Below, piece after piece: positions 35,361 through 48,264 of a stretch of DNA of 64,000 nt. This stretch comes from Saxidomus purpurata (taxonomy: Eukaryota > Mollusca > Bivalvia > Venerida > Veneridae). Numbering within the stretch: the first letter of the stretch is position 1; each line of letters opens with the position of its first letter. Where the stretch lies: positions 14,433,325-14,497,324 of the forward strand of contig JAFMSR010000003.1 in NCBI GenBank assembly GCA_022818135.1, in the 5' to 3' direction. The notes below the pieces were generated by a model. The model was not told where the DNA came from and made no database searches. It saw only the letters and a list, made by a program, of their open reading frames with translations. The position numbers and the translations under genes were made by a program.

Positions 35361-38300
35361 GCTTGTCATATGATGCAACATAGCGGGGTAAATAACAAAA
35401 GAGGTAACCTTGTTTTGATTATTTCCCATTTGATACCCTTTTTGTTGCCCCAGTTTCTGTTAATCCTCTACCATATCCTAAATTAATACTGAAAATGAAT
35501 CCTGTAGATGAACACGTCTAAATTAGAATAATCATGAAAGGACATGGTTCGCCTACTATGAAAAATGGCCCAATATTTAAGAAAATAATAAAATTATTAT
35601 TTAATCATTTTTCGTATATATACATGTAAACCAAGTGTTAAAGCACACGCAGATATAATTTTTAGCTTGAATCATCATATATCAAAGACGATGACAGTTG
35701 AATTAGACACCCACCATCACGGAATTCCTGTGATTTTTTTAATTTTCGTAACTTTGAATGGAAATTCAAGTATGAGCACAGTCCTCGACAGTCTATATTT
35801 TTACACATAATATTCTTCAGTGTGATTCTGCCATGCCTGAAAAATCTTAAGACTGTCGACAGCTGTGCCGGGGGTGAATTTTTTAAAAAATGCGAGTCTT
35901 GGGAGACATAATGCACGGAGAAAAAATTATGTGTACACCGTTTCTATGACAGAGTGTAAACATATGCAGCACATGTGTAATGTGTATACACATTTGCCTT
36001 CTAATGTGTCCTTTTGATGTTTTGTTGACAAAATGGAGCACTGAACACACTAAGTAAGTATAAAGGTCTTGATAAAGTATCTTTATTTCTTTAAAAAATG
36101 TTTACTTTGTCGTATAAAGGTAAACTTCAAACCGAAAGTAGAAATAGGACAGTAACCTTGTAAATGTTACTGTTCCGAGTTTGTCTGTTTACAAACAAAT
36201 CATTCTAAGATGCATGCTATCTGATGGTGTTTTCAGTCAAGTGCAGTAAGAATTCATGTTATTATTTAGAGAGCTCCCCTGGCCCTAGAACAGAATGTGT
36301 TTTAAAAGAAATTTGTATCAAATTGACTGGGAGTGGGTGGGGAAGGGTGACGTGATCAGAACCACTTTGTACAGTCATGCAGATGGTCAAACTTATTAGC
36401 GGCTTTGTTTAATGAATCTGGAAAATAAACAGGCTCAAATACTGGTGCAGGCATGATTTATACCCTCATATAAGCCCTGATACCTGAATTATTTCCTGAC
36501 AAAAGTTAAGTTAGGTCAGGAGAGATCATATACATGTATCTGCATGAAGTATGTTTTGGCATTAGAATTTATTTAAGTTTTTGGATATGTGTAGTAACTG
36601 TATCCATGACAGCTTGTTTTGAATGCTTTACAAGCAGTATGACCAGTGCATAATATTGTTGACAAAAATATTTTTAAGATTATTGTGGTTAACAGCTTCT
36701 GTCTATGCATAGACAGTGTATATCTACTGTAAATTAAAATCAAGGATTATGTGACATGAGTAATAGTTCCAAATGTGAAATGTAAATATTTATATACTTC
36801 ATTTCTTCTGTGTTTTCAAAGTTTAAACTGTTTTTATTCAGATAAGGGGCTACAATCAGCATATTATTGCACTCCTTTTTTCAGTGCAGACTCCATGCAG
36901 CCAGGATGGTATTCTCCAGTATTGTTTGGATTATACCTAGCTGATCTTTAAGCATACCATGCTCAAGACAGGCTCAAGGTCGGCATTTAAAACTGTATTC
37001 TGTATTTGTATGATAAGTTCAATACAGTTAATGATTGTAATGATGAATTCTAAATGATAAAATAAATCATCAAGTACTGAATATTCACTGACCCACAACT
37101 TTATGTTACATGCATTCATCATATTGCAATGTTTGATTGAACTTTATCAATAAATTTACAGGCTGGTCCTTTCTAACACTCAAAGAATGACCATGACTTC
37201 TATATTGCATGATGTGACATAAGGTAAGAGACATTTCTGCATAGGTTGCACATATATCAAGAAAATTGCTGTGACAGTGTATTTCAACTATAGCTAACAA
37301 ATGTAAAACAACACTCTTCTCTAATATATTTTCATCTAGTGTACCATGAAACTTAAAGTATGTAGACCAACATAAATTGTTTACACTCACATATTGTTTA
37401 TAATAGTATCAGTTTTCATTCTGTAAATTTACAGGATATTTCAGAATTCATTTTAAACATGTCCAAAATGATAAATGTTCATAAACATGACACATTTTTC
37501 CATAGTTGCAGGATCCCTGCTGTATTTCTTGATTGAAGAAAAGATGTAAAGTGTTGGAAAGGAGCAAAACAAAAAATGTGATATCACTCATCCATTACTC
37601 ATGACCATTTCCAGGACAAACTCTTACTTCATATGGACAATTTCACAGGGACAAAATAAAGATTGTCATTTGGTATGTATACAAAATTAATCTAAAATGC
37701 ATAAACTAACTGTTTTTTTTAAAATATAATTGTGATAATTAATATTGGTCCTTCATATTAAAAAAACTTATCAAGTCCCTTATAGTAACTAATGATAATG
37801 TTCCTTGACAGGTATGACATTTGGAAGTCCATGAAAAGCATGAATGTGCCATGCCTAGATGGTCAGTACAGATTTAAAGCCGCATGGAAGCTGGGTACAC
37901 ATACTTTTCTTCAAACTGGACTTCTGAATAAATCTACATCTTTATTTGCATTTAACTAAATGTTACGTCAGTAAAGTACCATATTGCAAGGTTACTGAGT
38001 GGATAGGGAGTAAAATCAACACAAATCTACTCTGAATTTGACATTTTTTAAGAAAATACTCAAAAGTCAGGCTTATTTTTTTGTTAACTTCTGGAGTTTT
38101 AAATATTCTTTGAGGACATATACATGTCCCTATGCTTTAAATTACAGTCAGATTAGTATGTCATATATAAAACTAGAATGTGCTAATATGTCATTCATTT
38201 AAAGAAAACATTAATTTCAGGTGTGATGGGAAGAGTCCAGTTCTGACAAGATATTGCTTCTATTGTACAGGAGTCTTAAAAAGAGTAGGAATGTTCATGG

Positions 38301-39240
38301 AGTTGTGGATAATCTGCACCATTTTATAACTAGCCAAAGTTCTGCAAAGGACACTTCAAATTACTGCCATCACTGTAAAAATACATCAATTCAGACAGTG
38401 TCAGTACCAGAAATTGTATTTGTATGCAATGGATATTGTGTTAAACTTAATCTGCTTTGATTTTGTTTTGAAACATAGTTATAATACTTTAAATATAATC
38501 CAAGAAGTAGGTATCAAATTGAAACTAGAATTGATGATTAATTAGTACTGGCTGTTATACTTGGCAATTAGTACATGTATTTATGGCAACATATATTACC
38601 TATTTTGTTCACTTTAGTATGGAAACTTTTGTATGCCTTTAAAAAACAGAATCATACATTGATTATTTCTACCTAATCATTTTGAAGCATATTTTATTGC
38701 TTCAAAAATAACTCCCAACATATTAATGCATTTCTTACACTTAAATTTTAAGAGTGCATCTTTTTGTTCTGAATCCAGAAACCATTTTGTTGAATTCCTT
38801 GCTTTAAATGTTTCAAGTAACTAGTTTTGATGGATGTAGTGGATGATTTCTAAATAAGTAAGGTTTTTTGTCACTTTTAAACAAATACTGCATTTTTAAA
38901 TAGACAATAGGACTTGGGAATTGGTACTTTTCTTGAGATTCCTATCTATGGCAAAAAAATGGCACAAATCCTTTTCCAGAAGGTGTTTATACTTGTTACT
39001 TGTTAATTCATTTATAATATCCAGGAAAATGAACCTACAAGTTCTAACCTTGATTATAAAGTTAAACAGGATATGTAAGGCAACATTTTCATTCATGTAA
39101 CTGATAAAGTGTCTGATATCTGAATAATTAAGAAGTTTGCTTTTATTGTGTTGATACTTTGATGTTTTTATTGACAGAGACTTATTTTGTTAATCATTTT
39201 AGAAAATGTTTTAAGTAAAAACCTTTGTGAAATAAAAGCA
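35361..39240. other. Long spacer, no gene recognised
   Basis: AT-rich DNA with only short open frames on both strands. I found no conserved protein block, tandem array or clear element ends. The 68-codon frame at 38,254-38,460 has two CxxC-like pairs (YCHHC) but no splice or start context to support it. Confidence 0.4.
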
Positions 39241-40420
39241 AAACGAGAAAACTTACAGCTTCTGACTCCCTATGTTTAACATGATGAAACTTAGCAGAGA
39301 TGTTTTTTGCATGAGACTACACCAAAGTTGTTGAAACAATTCCATTCCATGTAGAACTCTGGTTGATATGGCAATCAATAGGAAAAGCCTTTAAAATCTT
39401 CAAAAAAACAACACAAGGCCACATCTCACTGCAAAATTACTGCTGATAATTGGCAGCCATATTTTTTTCTGCAGTTTAAAAAAAACTGCATTTTACTGGT
39501 CACTAACCCTTTAACAGCAATGAAAACTTGCACCGAAGGCAGTTTTTATGAAGTTACTCTTTTTGTTACCATGGCAACATTATCCGTTCAGACAAAATGT
39601 ATGTTGTATTTCAGATAAAAGTATTTGACTGTTTGGTGAATTTGTATATATCCAGTTTGAAGGGCTTCAATGATTAAGTATTTACAGGCCCACAATTAGA
39701 AAAAAATGAACCATATAAGCATAATATTCTTCTCAAAAGTTGTGATAAAAAAGGTATACGGTTTCTATGGGAACAATTTTAACTGTGATGTGTAAACATG
39801 TATTCGTACATGACATATTTTTTTCAGTTCAAGTAAGGACAACTTTCAAAAGCATTGTACAAAGTACAACACTGAATTAGATGATAGTATTTGTCTTCAG
39901 TTGAATTTATTTGGTTACCATGGAAACAGTTTCCATAAGACATATAAAGTGTATATGGTAATTGTATTGTTACCATAGCAACGGGCACATTATATGCACA
40001 TTATTAGATATTATCTTGACTATCATTTAGCACCTATTATTTATTCAAGAAAGTGATTTAAGATGATCAAAAAACATAAAAATCTAAAAAGGGATTTTTT
40101 TCACATTCTTAACTATGTTACCATGGCAACCAATTTTTTTGTTTAACTTTTTGCATTTTCAAAAAAGTAATGTTTCCCAAGAACTACAATCAATATATAC
40201 GTTAAGATGCTTGCACTACATGTATTTTTTCTATTTTAGTCAAAAAATTTATTTCGTTGCTATGGCAACAGATGACCTTCAAATAAAATGAAATTGTTGT
40301 CTTTCACATATTGAGTTATTTATCTTTCATTAAAACTTACTTTCACCAGAATTTAGAGTTGGGCCAATTTCACCTATAAGTGAACCATGTCCTTTTCCCA
40401 AGTTTTAATTTTTCACTGGC
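39240..40420. repeat. Degenerate repeat block with recurrent X-box-like palindromes
   Basis: Part of it (39,330-39,385, attccattccatgtagaact, then ctggttgatatggcaatc) is the reverse complement of the last core section of the family E element near 33,610-33,650. Six copies of GTTNCYATRGNAAC occur at 39,565, 39,761, 39,914, 39,969, 40,117 and 40,256. It looks like an old tandem core in decay. Confidence 0.5.
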
Positions 40421-41139
40421 TCAAAGTTTTGCAGATCAGTATTACATGTGTATTTAGATTTTTGCCTTTGTGTTAACAGTGGTTTTTGTACAAAAAACAC
40501 AACTAAATACTACTTGTCTCCTTCCCATTTCAGTCCCATTAGGATTTTGGATGTAAATTGACTTGCAGCTTTTATATAAAGAAGAAAGATAACTTTCAAA
40601 TAACATGTAATATTCTATCACTTCAAATAACATTTATAAGATTGTTTTAAATCGAAAGTACAAAATCTAGTGCAGTATTCTTTCCAATGACAATTATGCT
40701 TTCTCCTAGGGAAGCGACCAAATCTATTAAAGAAATTTATATGTTAACACTGTTTTATGCTGAATAGAACAAAATTGTATCATAATTCTCTCCATACATT
40801 TATTACCTATTTAGGAGAATCTAAAGTGTTTATGTGATTTTAAGCCATTTTAAGATTTTTTCCCTTATATGACATGGACAAATTACAATGCCTTTTCCTT
40901 GATTTATTTTTAATTCCTTTACTTTGGGAAATATAGCACTTTGTGTGGGAGCAAGAGAAATCAAATCCTGATATTAATGATGCTGACCCCTAGTGAAAAA
41001 ATACTTTAACAGTTTATTAATTGAGGGGTCAGCCTAGACGTTAAACAAAGAGACATTTTCCCATATTGTGGTTTTCTATGTAAATTTCCCCATTTGGCTT
41101 TTCGATGTATGTCATGTGGTTGAACTATATTTTCCCAAT

Positions 41140-41520
41140 AGAAACTTTTGTAAAACCACTTCTCTCTGACCTTAAATACAAATAGTTTGGTAGCTCTGGC
41201 TGATCCCTGATATTTGATACACCTTCTACCATTTCTTATAAAGAATGCATGGGATAGTATATGTGCTTCATTAGAAAATAAAATATTTAAATCACAATTC
41301 TTTTGTATCTTATATGAAACTCATTTTCATGGTCCACATAAAGGACTGAATCAGTATTATAGCACTACTTTGTATATCATTTAAATTTGCTATTTAAGGA
41401 TCTTGTACACTCTGAGAAACTCCCTCACTGTGTGTATATTCTGTTGGCGGTTTATACCTAATAAAACAGTATTTCAGTTAAATACAAGACGAATTTTGAT
41501 GCAAAGCATCAAAGACACCG
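41140..41520. repeat. Spacer block paralogous to 56,960-57,160 plus 58,490-58,560
   Basis: ggctgatccctgatatttga and aataaaacagtatttcagtt recur in the same order in the second unit. They are separated there by an inserted 1.3-kb tandem element. This anchors the segmental duplication in mid-spacer. Confidence 0.6.
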
Positions 41521-41739
41521 CGCATGTTTTTGAAGCATGACTGGAAGATGGGCACTGGGACAAGTTTCTATATAAAATGTGCCTGGTAAACATCAGCAAA
41601 CCCTTTTTTACTACATAAAATGATCATTACCTCTGTGTATTTAGCTGTATATCCTTTTTGTTTATGAAACTGATTTATTATTAAAACAAAAGGATTGCTT
41701 TATAAACTGAAGAAGTTCGTAGTAACATAATACCTTGCA

Positions 41740-42953
41740 AACAAACTAAAAAGAGATATTGTTCTTAGAAGTTCCTCTCATTGTGCTTGACCATTGTATG
41801 AAGTTGTATTGAATTCCAACTTGGAGTTTTCGAAAAATGCTCCAGACAGGGAAAAGTAACAAAGGGCAATAACGCTGTAATTAGTCAAGATGGAGTTATG
41901 GTTCCTGTGCACTGCACTCCCTCTCACTGTGCTTGACCATTGTATGAAGTTGTATTCAATTCAAACCAGAAGTTTTCAAGTTATGCTCCGGACAAGGAAA
42001 AGTAACAAAGGGCAATAACTCTGTAATGAGTCAAGATGGAGTTATGGTTCCTGTGCACTGCACTTCCTCTAAATGTACTTGACCATTGTATGAGGTTGTA
42101 CTGAATTCCAACTAGTAGTTTTCAAGTTATGCTTCGGACAAGGAAAAGTAACAAAGGGCAATAACTCAGTAAATATTCAAGATAGAGTTATAGTTATTGT
42201 ACACTGCACTTCCTCTGAGTGTGCTTGATCATTGTATGAAGTTGTATTGAATTCCAACCAGTAGTTTTCAAGTTACGCTCCAGACAAGGAAAAGTAACAA
42301 AGGGCAATTACTCTGTAATGAGTCAAGATGGAGTTATAGTTCTTGTGCACTGCACTTCCTCTCAATGTGCTTGACCATTGTATGAAGTTGTATTGAATTC
42401 CAACTAGTAGTTTTCAAGTTATGCTCCGGACAAGTAAAAGTAACAAAGGGCAATAACTCAGTAAATACTCAAGATAGAGTTATAGTTCTTGTACACTGCA
42501 CTTCCTCTGAGTGTGCTTGATCATTGTATGAAGTTGTATTGAATTCCAACTAGTAGTTTTCAAGTTATGCTCCGGACAAGGAAAAGTAACAAAGGGCAAT
42601 TACTCTGTAATTAGTCAAGATGGAGTTATGGTTCTTGTGCACTGCACTTCCTCTCAATGTGCTTGACCATTGTATGAAGTTGTATTGAATTCCAACTAGT
42701 AGTTTTCAAGTTATGCTCCGGACAAGGAAAAGTAACAAAGGGCAATAACTCTGTAATTAGTGAAGATGGAGTTATAGTTCTTGTGCACTGCACTTCCTCT
42801 CAATGTGCTTGACCATTGTATGAAGTTGTATTGAATTCCAAGTAGTAGTTTTCAAGTTATGCTCCGGACAAGGAAAATGCAACAGACCGACCGACCGACC
42901 AACCACCGGGTGACTCCTATATACCCCCCTAAACTTCGTTTTGGGGGTATAAT
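41740..42953 (+). mobile_element. Pearl-like element, 146-bp core (family F)
   Basis: About eight tandem units of 146 bp contain aaaagtaacaaagggcaata and gtatgaagttgtattgaatt. They are followed by (gacc)n (accgaccgaccgaccaac) and a terminal hairpin with atacccccct and tgggggtat. The left edge is diffuse. The tail is GACC-type rather than ACGG. Confidence 0.65.
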
Positions 42954-43900
42954 AAACTTTTTATTAGTAACTAGCATAAAACCAAATCCTTGTGTAACTT
43001 CCATATTATATGTCTATTGTGATAATTAAATACCTCTTTTCTCACAACATTAATTATTTTCGGATGCTAATTTTATACTGGCTATTTTTAGATACCAAGG
43101 AACTGATAGACAAAACTATTTGTAACCATGGCTGCTCCCACAATTTCACTGACTACAGGTCGGTTTATAGGAAGCAGAGGCAAAAAACCCTGTGCAAATA
43201 TAATTTACACCGGGTCTAAATATTGTGAAAAAATAAATAAATTGTAAAACAGATATAGCAGCCCCTCCCTAGCTCCCTGTAGCTGGTAATGTGGATTTTT
43301 CTTTCTTTCTATTCCCAAAGCGTAATATGCACTCCAGCAATATGGCGGAAAGAGACGAAATCCACATGATTAATTATGCTGTGACGTATACATTTTACAG
43401 AACTTCCATTGGCTGATTATTGTTTTTGTTTACAAATGATGGAATGGAATTCCGTTAGGGCTCTACGTATTGCATAGTTGGGTGAACGGTTTTTCTTTAC
43501 AGTTTCAATATTATAGTCTAATATATAGTAATTAAAATGGGTTTTCATTGACTTTTCACGTTGGTGCCGTGTATTCTATTATCTGACTGTTTTAAGATAG
43601 TAAAACATCTTCCGAATTTTTTTTCTGAGCTTTGATGAATCAGGTCGTAAGGTCTGTAAACAAAGCTATAAAAAACCCGTAGTCTACGAGTTTGTGGAAA
43701 AGTTATTAAATACTCATTAAATGTGTCCAAAGTTTTGTAATAAGGGAAGAAGACATATGTATTTTGTATTGTATTGTTTTTTTTAATGACTTAATACAAT
43801 TTAATGATTCATAAAAGTCATTTTTCATACATAGAACGTAGTTTAGATTTACAATAATAATGTTGGCTGCTCCCTATTTGATTATGCAACACCATGGTCC
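42954..43900. other. Spacer, no gene recognised
   Basis: No element ends or coding blocks are evident. Locally less AT-rich DNA near 43,260-43,400 contains caatatggcggaaag, reminiscent of a core-promoter YY1 site, but no downstream gene could be identified. Confidence 0.4.
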
Positions 43901-43909
43901 AAAATTGAA

Positions 43910-44160
43910 ACCTTTTCAATACTGGAATCGCAGAGTCAATAAGTGTCTCAGATGAAGAGTCAATGCTGTAGCCTGCTTGAACCCATGACCCTCAAATCCA
44001 AGTCTGATAGCATAATGGCTCCATCTCAGAGGGGGGTTACCATTCTCTAGCATTACTTACCATACTTACTTAATGACCAGTTCTACAGGAACCTTCTGAA
44101 AGACTTCCTCATTGGGTAACATCATCATCATTGTAACAAGGACCTGGCATGCACAGATAT
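43910..44160 (-). repeat. SINE-like repeat, reverse orientation
   Basis: cttgaacccatgaccctc is a reversed B-box-like segment. The body with agttctacaggaaccttctg and gacttcctcattgggtaac recurs at 58,850-59,100. Shared by both duplication units. Confidence 0.5.
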
Positions 44161-44317
44161 CATAATTTCCTTTGATATTTTAAAGTCAGGTGAAGATGCC
44201 ATCAAATTTCTAATCAGCAATGCACTTTTCTCCTGAAACAGAAGAAATAGTATACAATGTACATCAAGTTTTATCATTAATGAAACTTTATTATCTCTTA
44301 ATTTTATCATGATCAAA

Positions 44318-44602
44318 CAGTGCATCAATGTAGACCATGCTCACACAATACATCAATGTAGACCATGCTCACACAATGCATCAATGTAGACCATGATCAG
44401 ACTGCACTTCAATGTAGACCATGATCACTCAATACATCAATGTAGACCATGATCACACAATGCATCAATGTAGACCATGCTCACACAATACATCAATGTA
44501 GACCATGATCAGACTGCACTTCAATGTAGACTATGATCAGACTGCACTTCAATGTAGACCATGATTAGACTGTACTTCAATGTAGACTATGATCAGACTG
44601 TA
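44318..44602 (+). repeat. Minisatellite, unit about catcaatgtagaccatgatc plus 7-8 bp
   Basis: About eleven units of 26-28 bp (atcaatgtagaccatgatca alternating with cacaatgc or gactgcac). The corresponding larger array lies upstream of copy 3 (59,335-60,985). Confidence 0.85.
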
Positions 44603-44854
44603 AGGAAATTTATTAATTTTTGTTTAACATGAACATTTCAGCCTTCTCTGTTTACAACTGAACCTGTGATCTATATACTAGCCAGTATTAATGAAAATAT
44701 TTGTTCTCAATGTATGTACACGCATATTTAAACAATTGCTCTAAGTTGCCACTTTGTTTTATCCCCATATAGATAGCCTTACTAGTATACAAGGCTTTAC
44801 AATATCATCATCACTCTGTAAAATGAGCAGGAAGTTAAATATGTCAAGTAGCTC

Positions 44855-45480
44855 TTATTTTAACAAGAAAGATGTTTTACAGGCGGAAATGAACTTTATT
44901 TGTACCATAAACATCTATAACTTTACTTTTTAAATCGATGTACAAGTTAGAAATATAGAGCAGTATTTTTTCAATGATATTGCAAAAATAAAAATATGAC
45001 CTTCACCTACAAAATTTGACAGCATCACAACCCTTTTGACATAAGCAATACAATTGTAAAGTTTGATAAAGAAATCTTAAGAAATGGCAAAGTTATAGCA
45101 AAAATCTAAGTATAAAAAGGGGCATAACTCTGTCAAATATGACCTTGACCTACAAAATTTGGCGGCATCATGCCCCTTATGTCATTAGCAATGCAATTTG
45201 AAAGTTAGATGAAGGAATCATAAGAAATGGCAAAGTTATAGCCAACGTTAAGTTTTCGTGACAAATTCTCAGTACAAAAAGGGGCATAACTCTGTCAAAT
45301 ATGACCTTGACCTACAAAATTTGGCGGCATCATGACCCTTTTGTCATAAGCAATACAATTGTAAAGTTTGATGAAGAAATCTTAAGAAATGGCAAAGTTA
45401 TAGCCAACGTTAAGTTTGTGGGACGGATGTACAAAGCGACCCCTATGTATCGCCTTGTCTCCGAAAGGGCGACACAAAAA
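44855..45480 (+). mobile_element. Partial TTAA-type MITE joined to a pearl-like array (family G)
   Basis: 44,855-44,995 matches the left part of the MITE at 8,285-8,658 (tttattttaacaagaaagat). From about 44,998 there are three units of ~143-162 bp with gaccttgacctacaaaattt and aaaaaggggcataactctg. They end in a hairpin-like cgccttgtctccgaaagggcg. An open frame at 45,301-45,483 is repeat-derived. Confidence 0.55.
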
Positions 45481-45686
45481 TAGACTTTAAGTCTTTAGGT
45501 TTAACCCCATTTCCATCAGTATTTCAGGTATATACAGACATGCATTCATCCTAACCAGTGTTCCTAACAACGACGTCAAACAATTGCTTAGTCAAAAATC
45601 ATCCTCACAAGACAACTTGTCTTGTATACCTAGAAACAATGTTCATAAAATGAAGAAGTTAAACAAGAGTAAAGGGAACATCTGCA

Positions 45687-46534
45687 ACAAGAGGTCCAAA
45701 AGAGCCAGTAGCACTCTTCTGGACTGTTCTGAGTAAATTTTGTGAAATTCTTTGGAATGTTATCCAGGAAAAGATAACAGAGGTCACTGTGACCTTAACT
45801 CACTCACCCCAAAAACAGAAGGGTTATCAACTCAGTAACTACATCCTATGAAGTCTCCCTGACTGTTTTTATTAATTAGACCTCAAAACATTGAGCAGAA
45901 ATGATTTTCAAAGTGTGGGTCACTATGACCTTGACATTTGTCACACTGACACGAAAAACACACTGACATGAAAAACAAGTTTCATAAAAGTCAAATGAAA
46001 GTTTGAACTGTAGTGTTATAAAGGAAAAGTTATTGGAGGTCACTGTGACCTTGACATTTGACCCACTGACCAAAGAAACAAAGGGACTGTCTACGGTACT
46101 CAGTAAGACTAATCATCCTATGAAGTTTGAAGACTATGGTTGATACAGATCTCAAGATATGGAGTGGGAAAAAAAAGTTAAAAGTTCAGGTCATGTCACC
46201 TTGACCTTTAACCTACAGACCCCAAAAACAATAGGGATCATCTACATGTTACAGACCATATTCTGACAAGTCTGGTTAAAGTTTAATGAAAACTGTGACT
46301 TATAGAGTGTTATCAAGGAAATGCTATGGTGAAATGCTGTGACCTTGACCACTGACCCACTGACCCTAAAAACAATATGGATCTACAATTACAGGCAACC
46401 TTTTGAGCAAGTTTCATGAAAGTTAAATGAAAACTGCGACCTGTAGATTGTTATCAAGGAAAACTTTATGAACAGACAGACGGCAAACAAATCACCATGG
46501 CATAGCTCTGCTGGACTTAATCCAGTAGAGTTAA
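45687..46534 (+). mobile_element. Pearl-like element (family H), diverged
   Basis: Starts aacaagaggtccaaaagagc and ends with the hairpin ctctgctggact ... ccagtagag. Five diverged units contain gtgaccttgaca/cttt and actgaccccaaaaac. A tail remnant gacagacggc is present. Confidence 0.6.
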
Positions 46535-46620
46535 ACACTAGAGCTATAACAGAAAGTGACTCATAGCCTTACAACAGCAGTTTGCCCACTAAAATAAACT
46601 AGAGATTGTTTTTCACAAAA

Positions 46621-47725
46621 AAACTTGTCTCCCCCCTTATGACCTTGACCTTTGAGTTAGTGACCCCAAATTATAACGAGAAATTGACCAACGGTCACTG
46701 TGACCTTGACCTTTGAACTACTGACCCCAAAAACAATAGGGATCATCTGCTCAATAAGACCAATCATCCTATGAAGTTTGAGGTCTGTAGGTCTAAAGGA
46801 ACTCTAGTTATCATCCGGAAACGAGAAATTGACAAACGGTCAGTATGACCTTGACCTTTGACCTACTGACCCCAAAAACAATAGGGATCATCAGCTCTAT
46901 AAGACCAATCATCCTATGAAGTTTGAGGGCTGTAGGTCAAAAGGAACTCTAGTTATCATCCGGAAACGAGAAATTGACCAACGGTCACTGTGACCTTGAC
47001 CTTTGAACTACTGACCCCAAAAACAATAGGGATCATCTGCTCAATAAGACCATTCATCCTATGAAGTTTGAGAGCTGTAGGTCAAAAGGAACTCTAGTTA
47101 TCGTCCGGAAACGAAGAATGGACGGACGGACTGACGGACTCCCCCCAGTTTGAGGGTTGTAGGTCAAAAGGAACTCTAGTTATCATCCGGAAATGAGAAA
47201 TTGACCAACGGTCACTGTGACCTTGACCTTTGACCTACTGACCCCAAAAACAATAGGGATCATCTGCTCTATAAGACCAATCATCCTATGAAGTTTGAGG
47301 TCTGTAGGTCTAAAGGAACTCTAGTTATCATCCGGAAACGAGAAATTGACCAACGGTCAGTGTGACCTTGACCTTTGACCTACTGACCCCAAAAACAATA
47401 GGGATCATCAGCTCTATAAGACCAATCATCCTATGAAGTTTGAGGGCTGTAGGTCAAAAGGAACTCTAGTTATCATCCGGAAACGAGAAATTGACCAACG
47501 GTCACTGTGACCTTGACCTTTGAACTACTGACCCCAAAAACAATAGGGATCATCTGCTCAATAAGACCATTCATCCTATGAAGTTTGAGAGCTGTAGGTC
47601 AAAAGGAACTCTAGTTATCGTCCGGAAACGAAGAATGGACGGACGGACTGACGGACTGACGGACGGACGGACTGACGGACAGGGCAAAAACAATATGTCT
47701 CCCCCCGAGGTGGGGGAGACATAAA
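46621..47725 (+). mobile_element. Pearl-like element (family I) with an internal tail and 517-bp duplication
   Basis: Units of about 146-156 bp contain gaccttgacctttgaactac, aaacaatagggatcatctgc and aactctagttatcatccgg. The (ggac)n tail occurs twice, at 47,120-47,140 inside and 47,638-47,680 at the end. The terminal hairpin is tgtctccccccgaggtggggg with agaca. The first block (about 46,781-47,142) is nearly repeated 517 bp later. Confidence 0.7.
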
Positions 47726-47837
47726 TAGTTGTTTTACCAACAGGACTGCTTGCAATAAAACAAGTGATTCCTAATTTTTCAGTGTGGGTATATAATTATA
47801 CACTTAGATTTAACCTAAGCCAGGCCACCATAAAATT

Positions 47838-48264
47838 CTATCTGACCTTGTATTGGTAGAGATATCATATTACATTATTGAAATTATAGGTTCACCGACT
47901 TCTTTAACTACAATCATTAAATCTACCTAAAAGATAGCAAAAACTTCATTGGGCTTTCTAAAAATATATGTGTCATCTTATCTCTGAAAGCCTATAAAAA
48001 GTTTATCAAAGTTCAACAGCTACAACTTGTATTATAAATACCCAAAATGCATTTTGCGAAGTTTCATAAAAAGAATTAAACAAACTGAATATTTGGAAAA
48101 TAACAGTGTTGTAAAATGATGTGTGAATTGTAAGTGTTTGCAAATTGCAAAATTAAATATGGAAGTTTATGTCTGAGGATTAACAGAAGCATAGCTGAGA
48201 TATTTCAATAAGAAAATTTACTAATTATTAAAAACGTAACTTGATCTTGAACAGGAAAATCAAA
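47838..48264 (+). promoter_or_regulatory. Upstream region of B-box copy 2, conserved with copy 3
   Basis: The 340 bp before the ATG is strongly similar to 61,366-61,732 (gtcatcttatctctgaaagc, aaatatggaagttta, aggattaacagaagcata). Both copies have gcctataaa about 270-300 bp before the ATG, a possible TATA box. Transcription start is not determined. Confidence 0.45.

Noticed and set aside
38254..38460. Small Cys-containing frame in the long spacer
   Set aside because: There is no conserved pattern, no paralogous conservation in the second unit that I could see, and no promoter or splice support.
45301..45483. Open frame in a tandem core
   Set aside because: It lies entirely in family G repeat units and the terminal hairpin.
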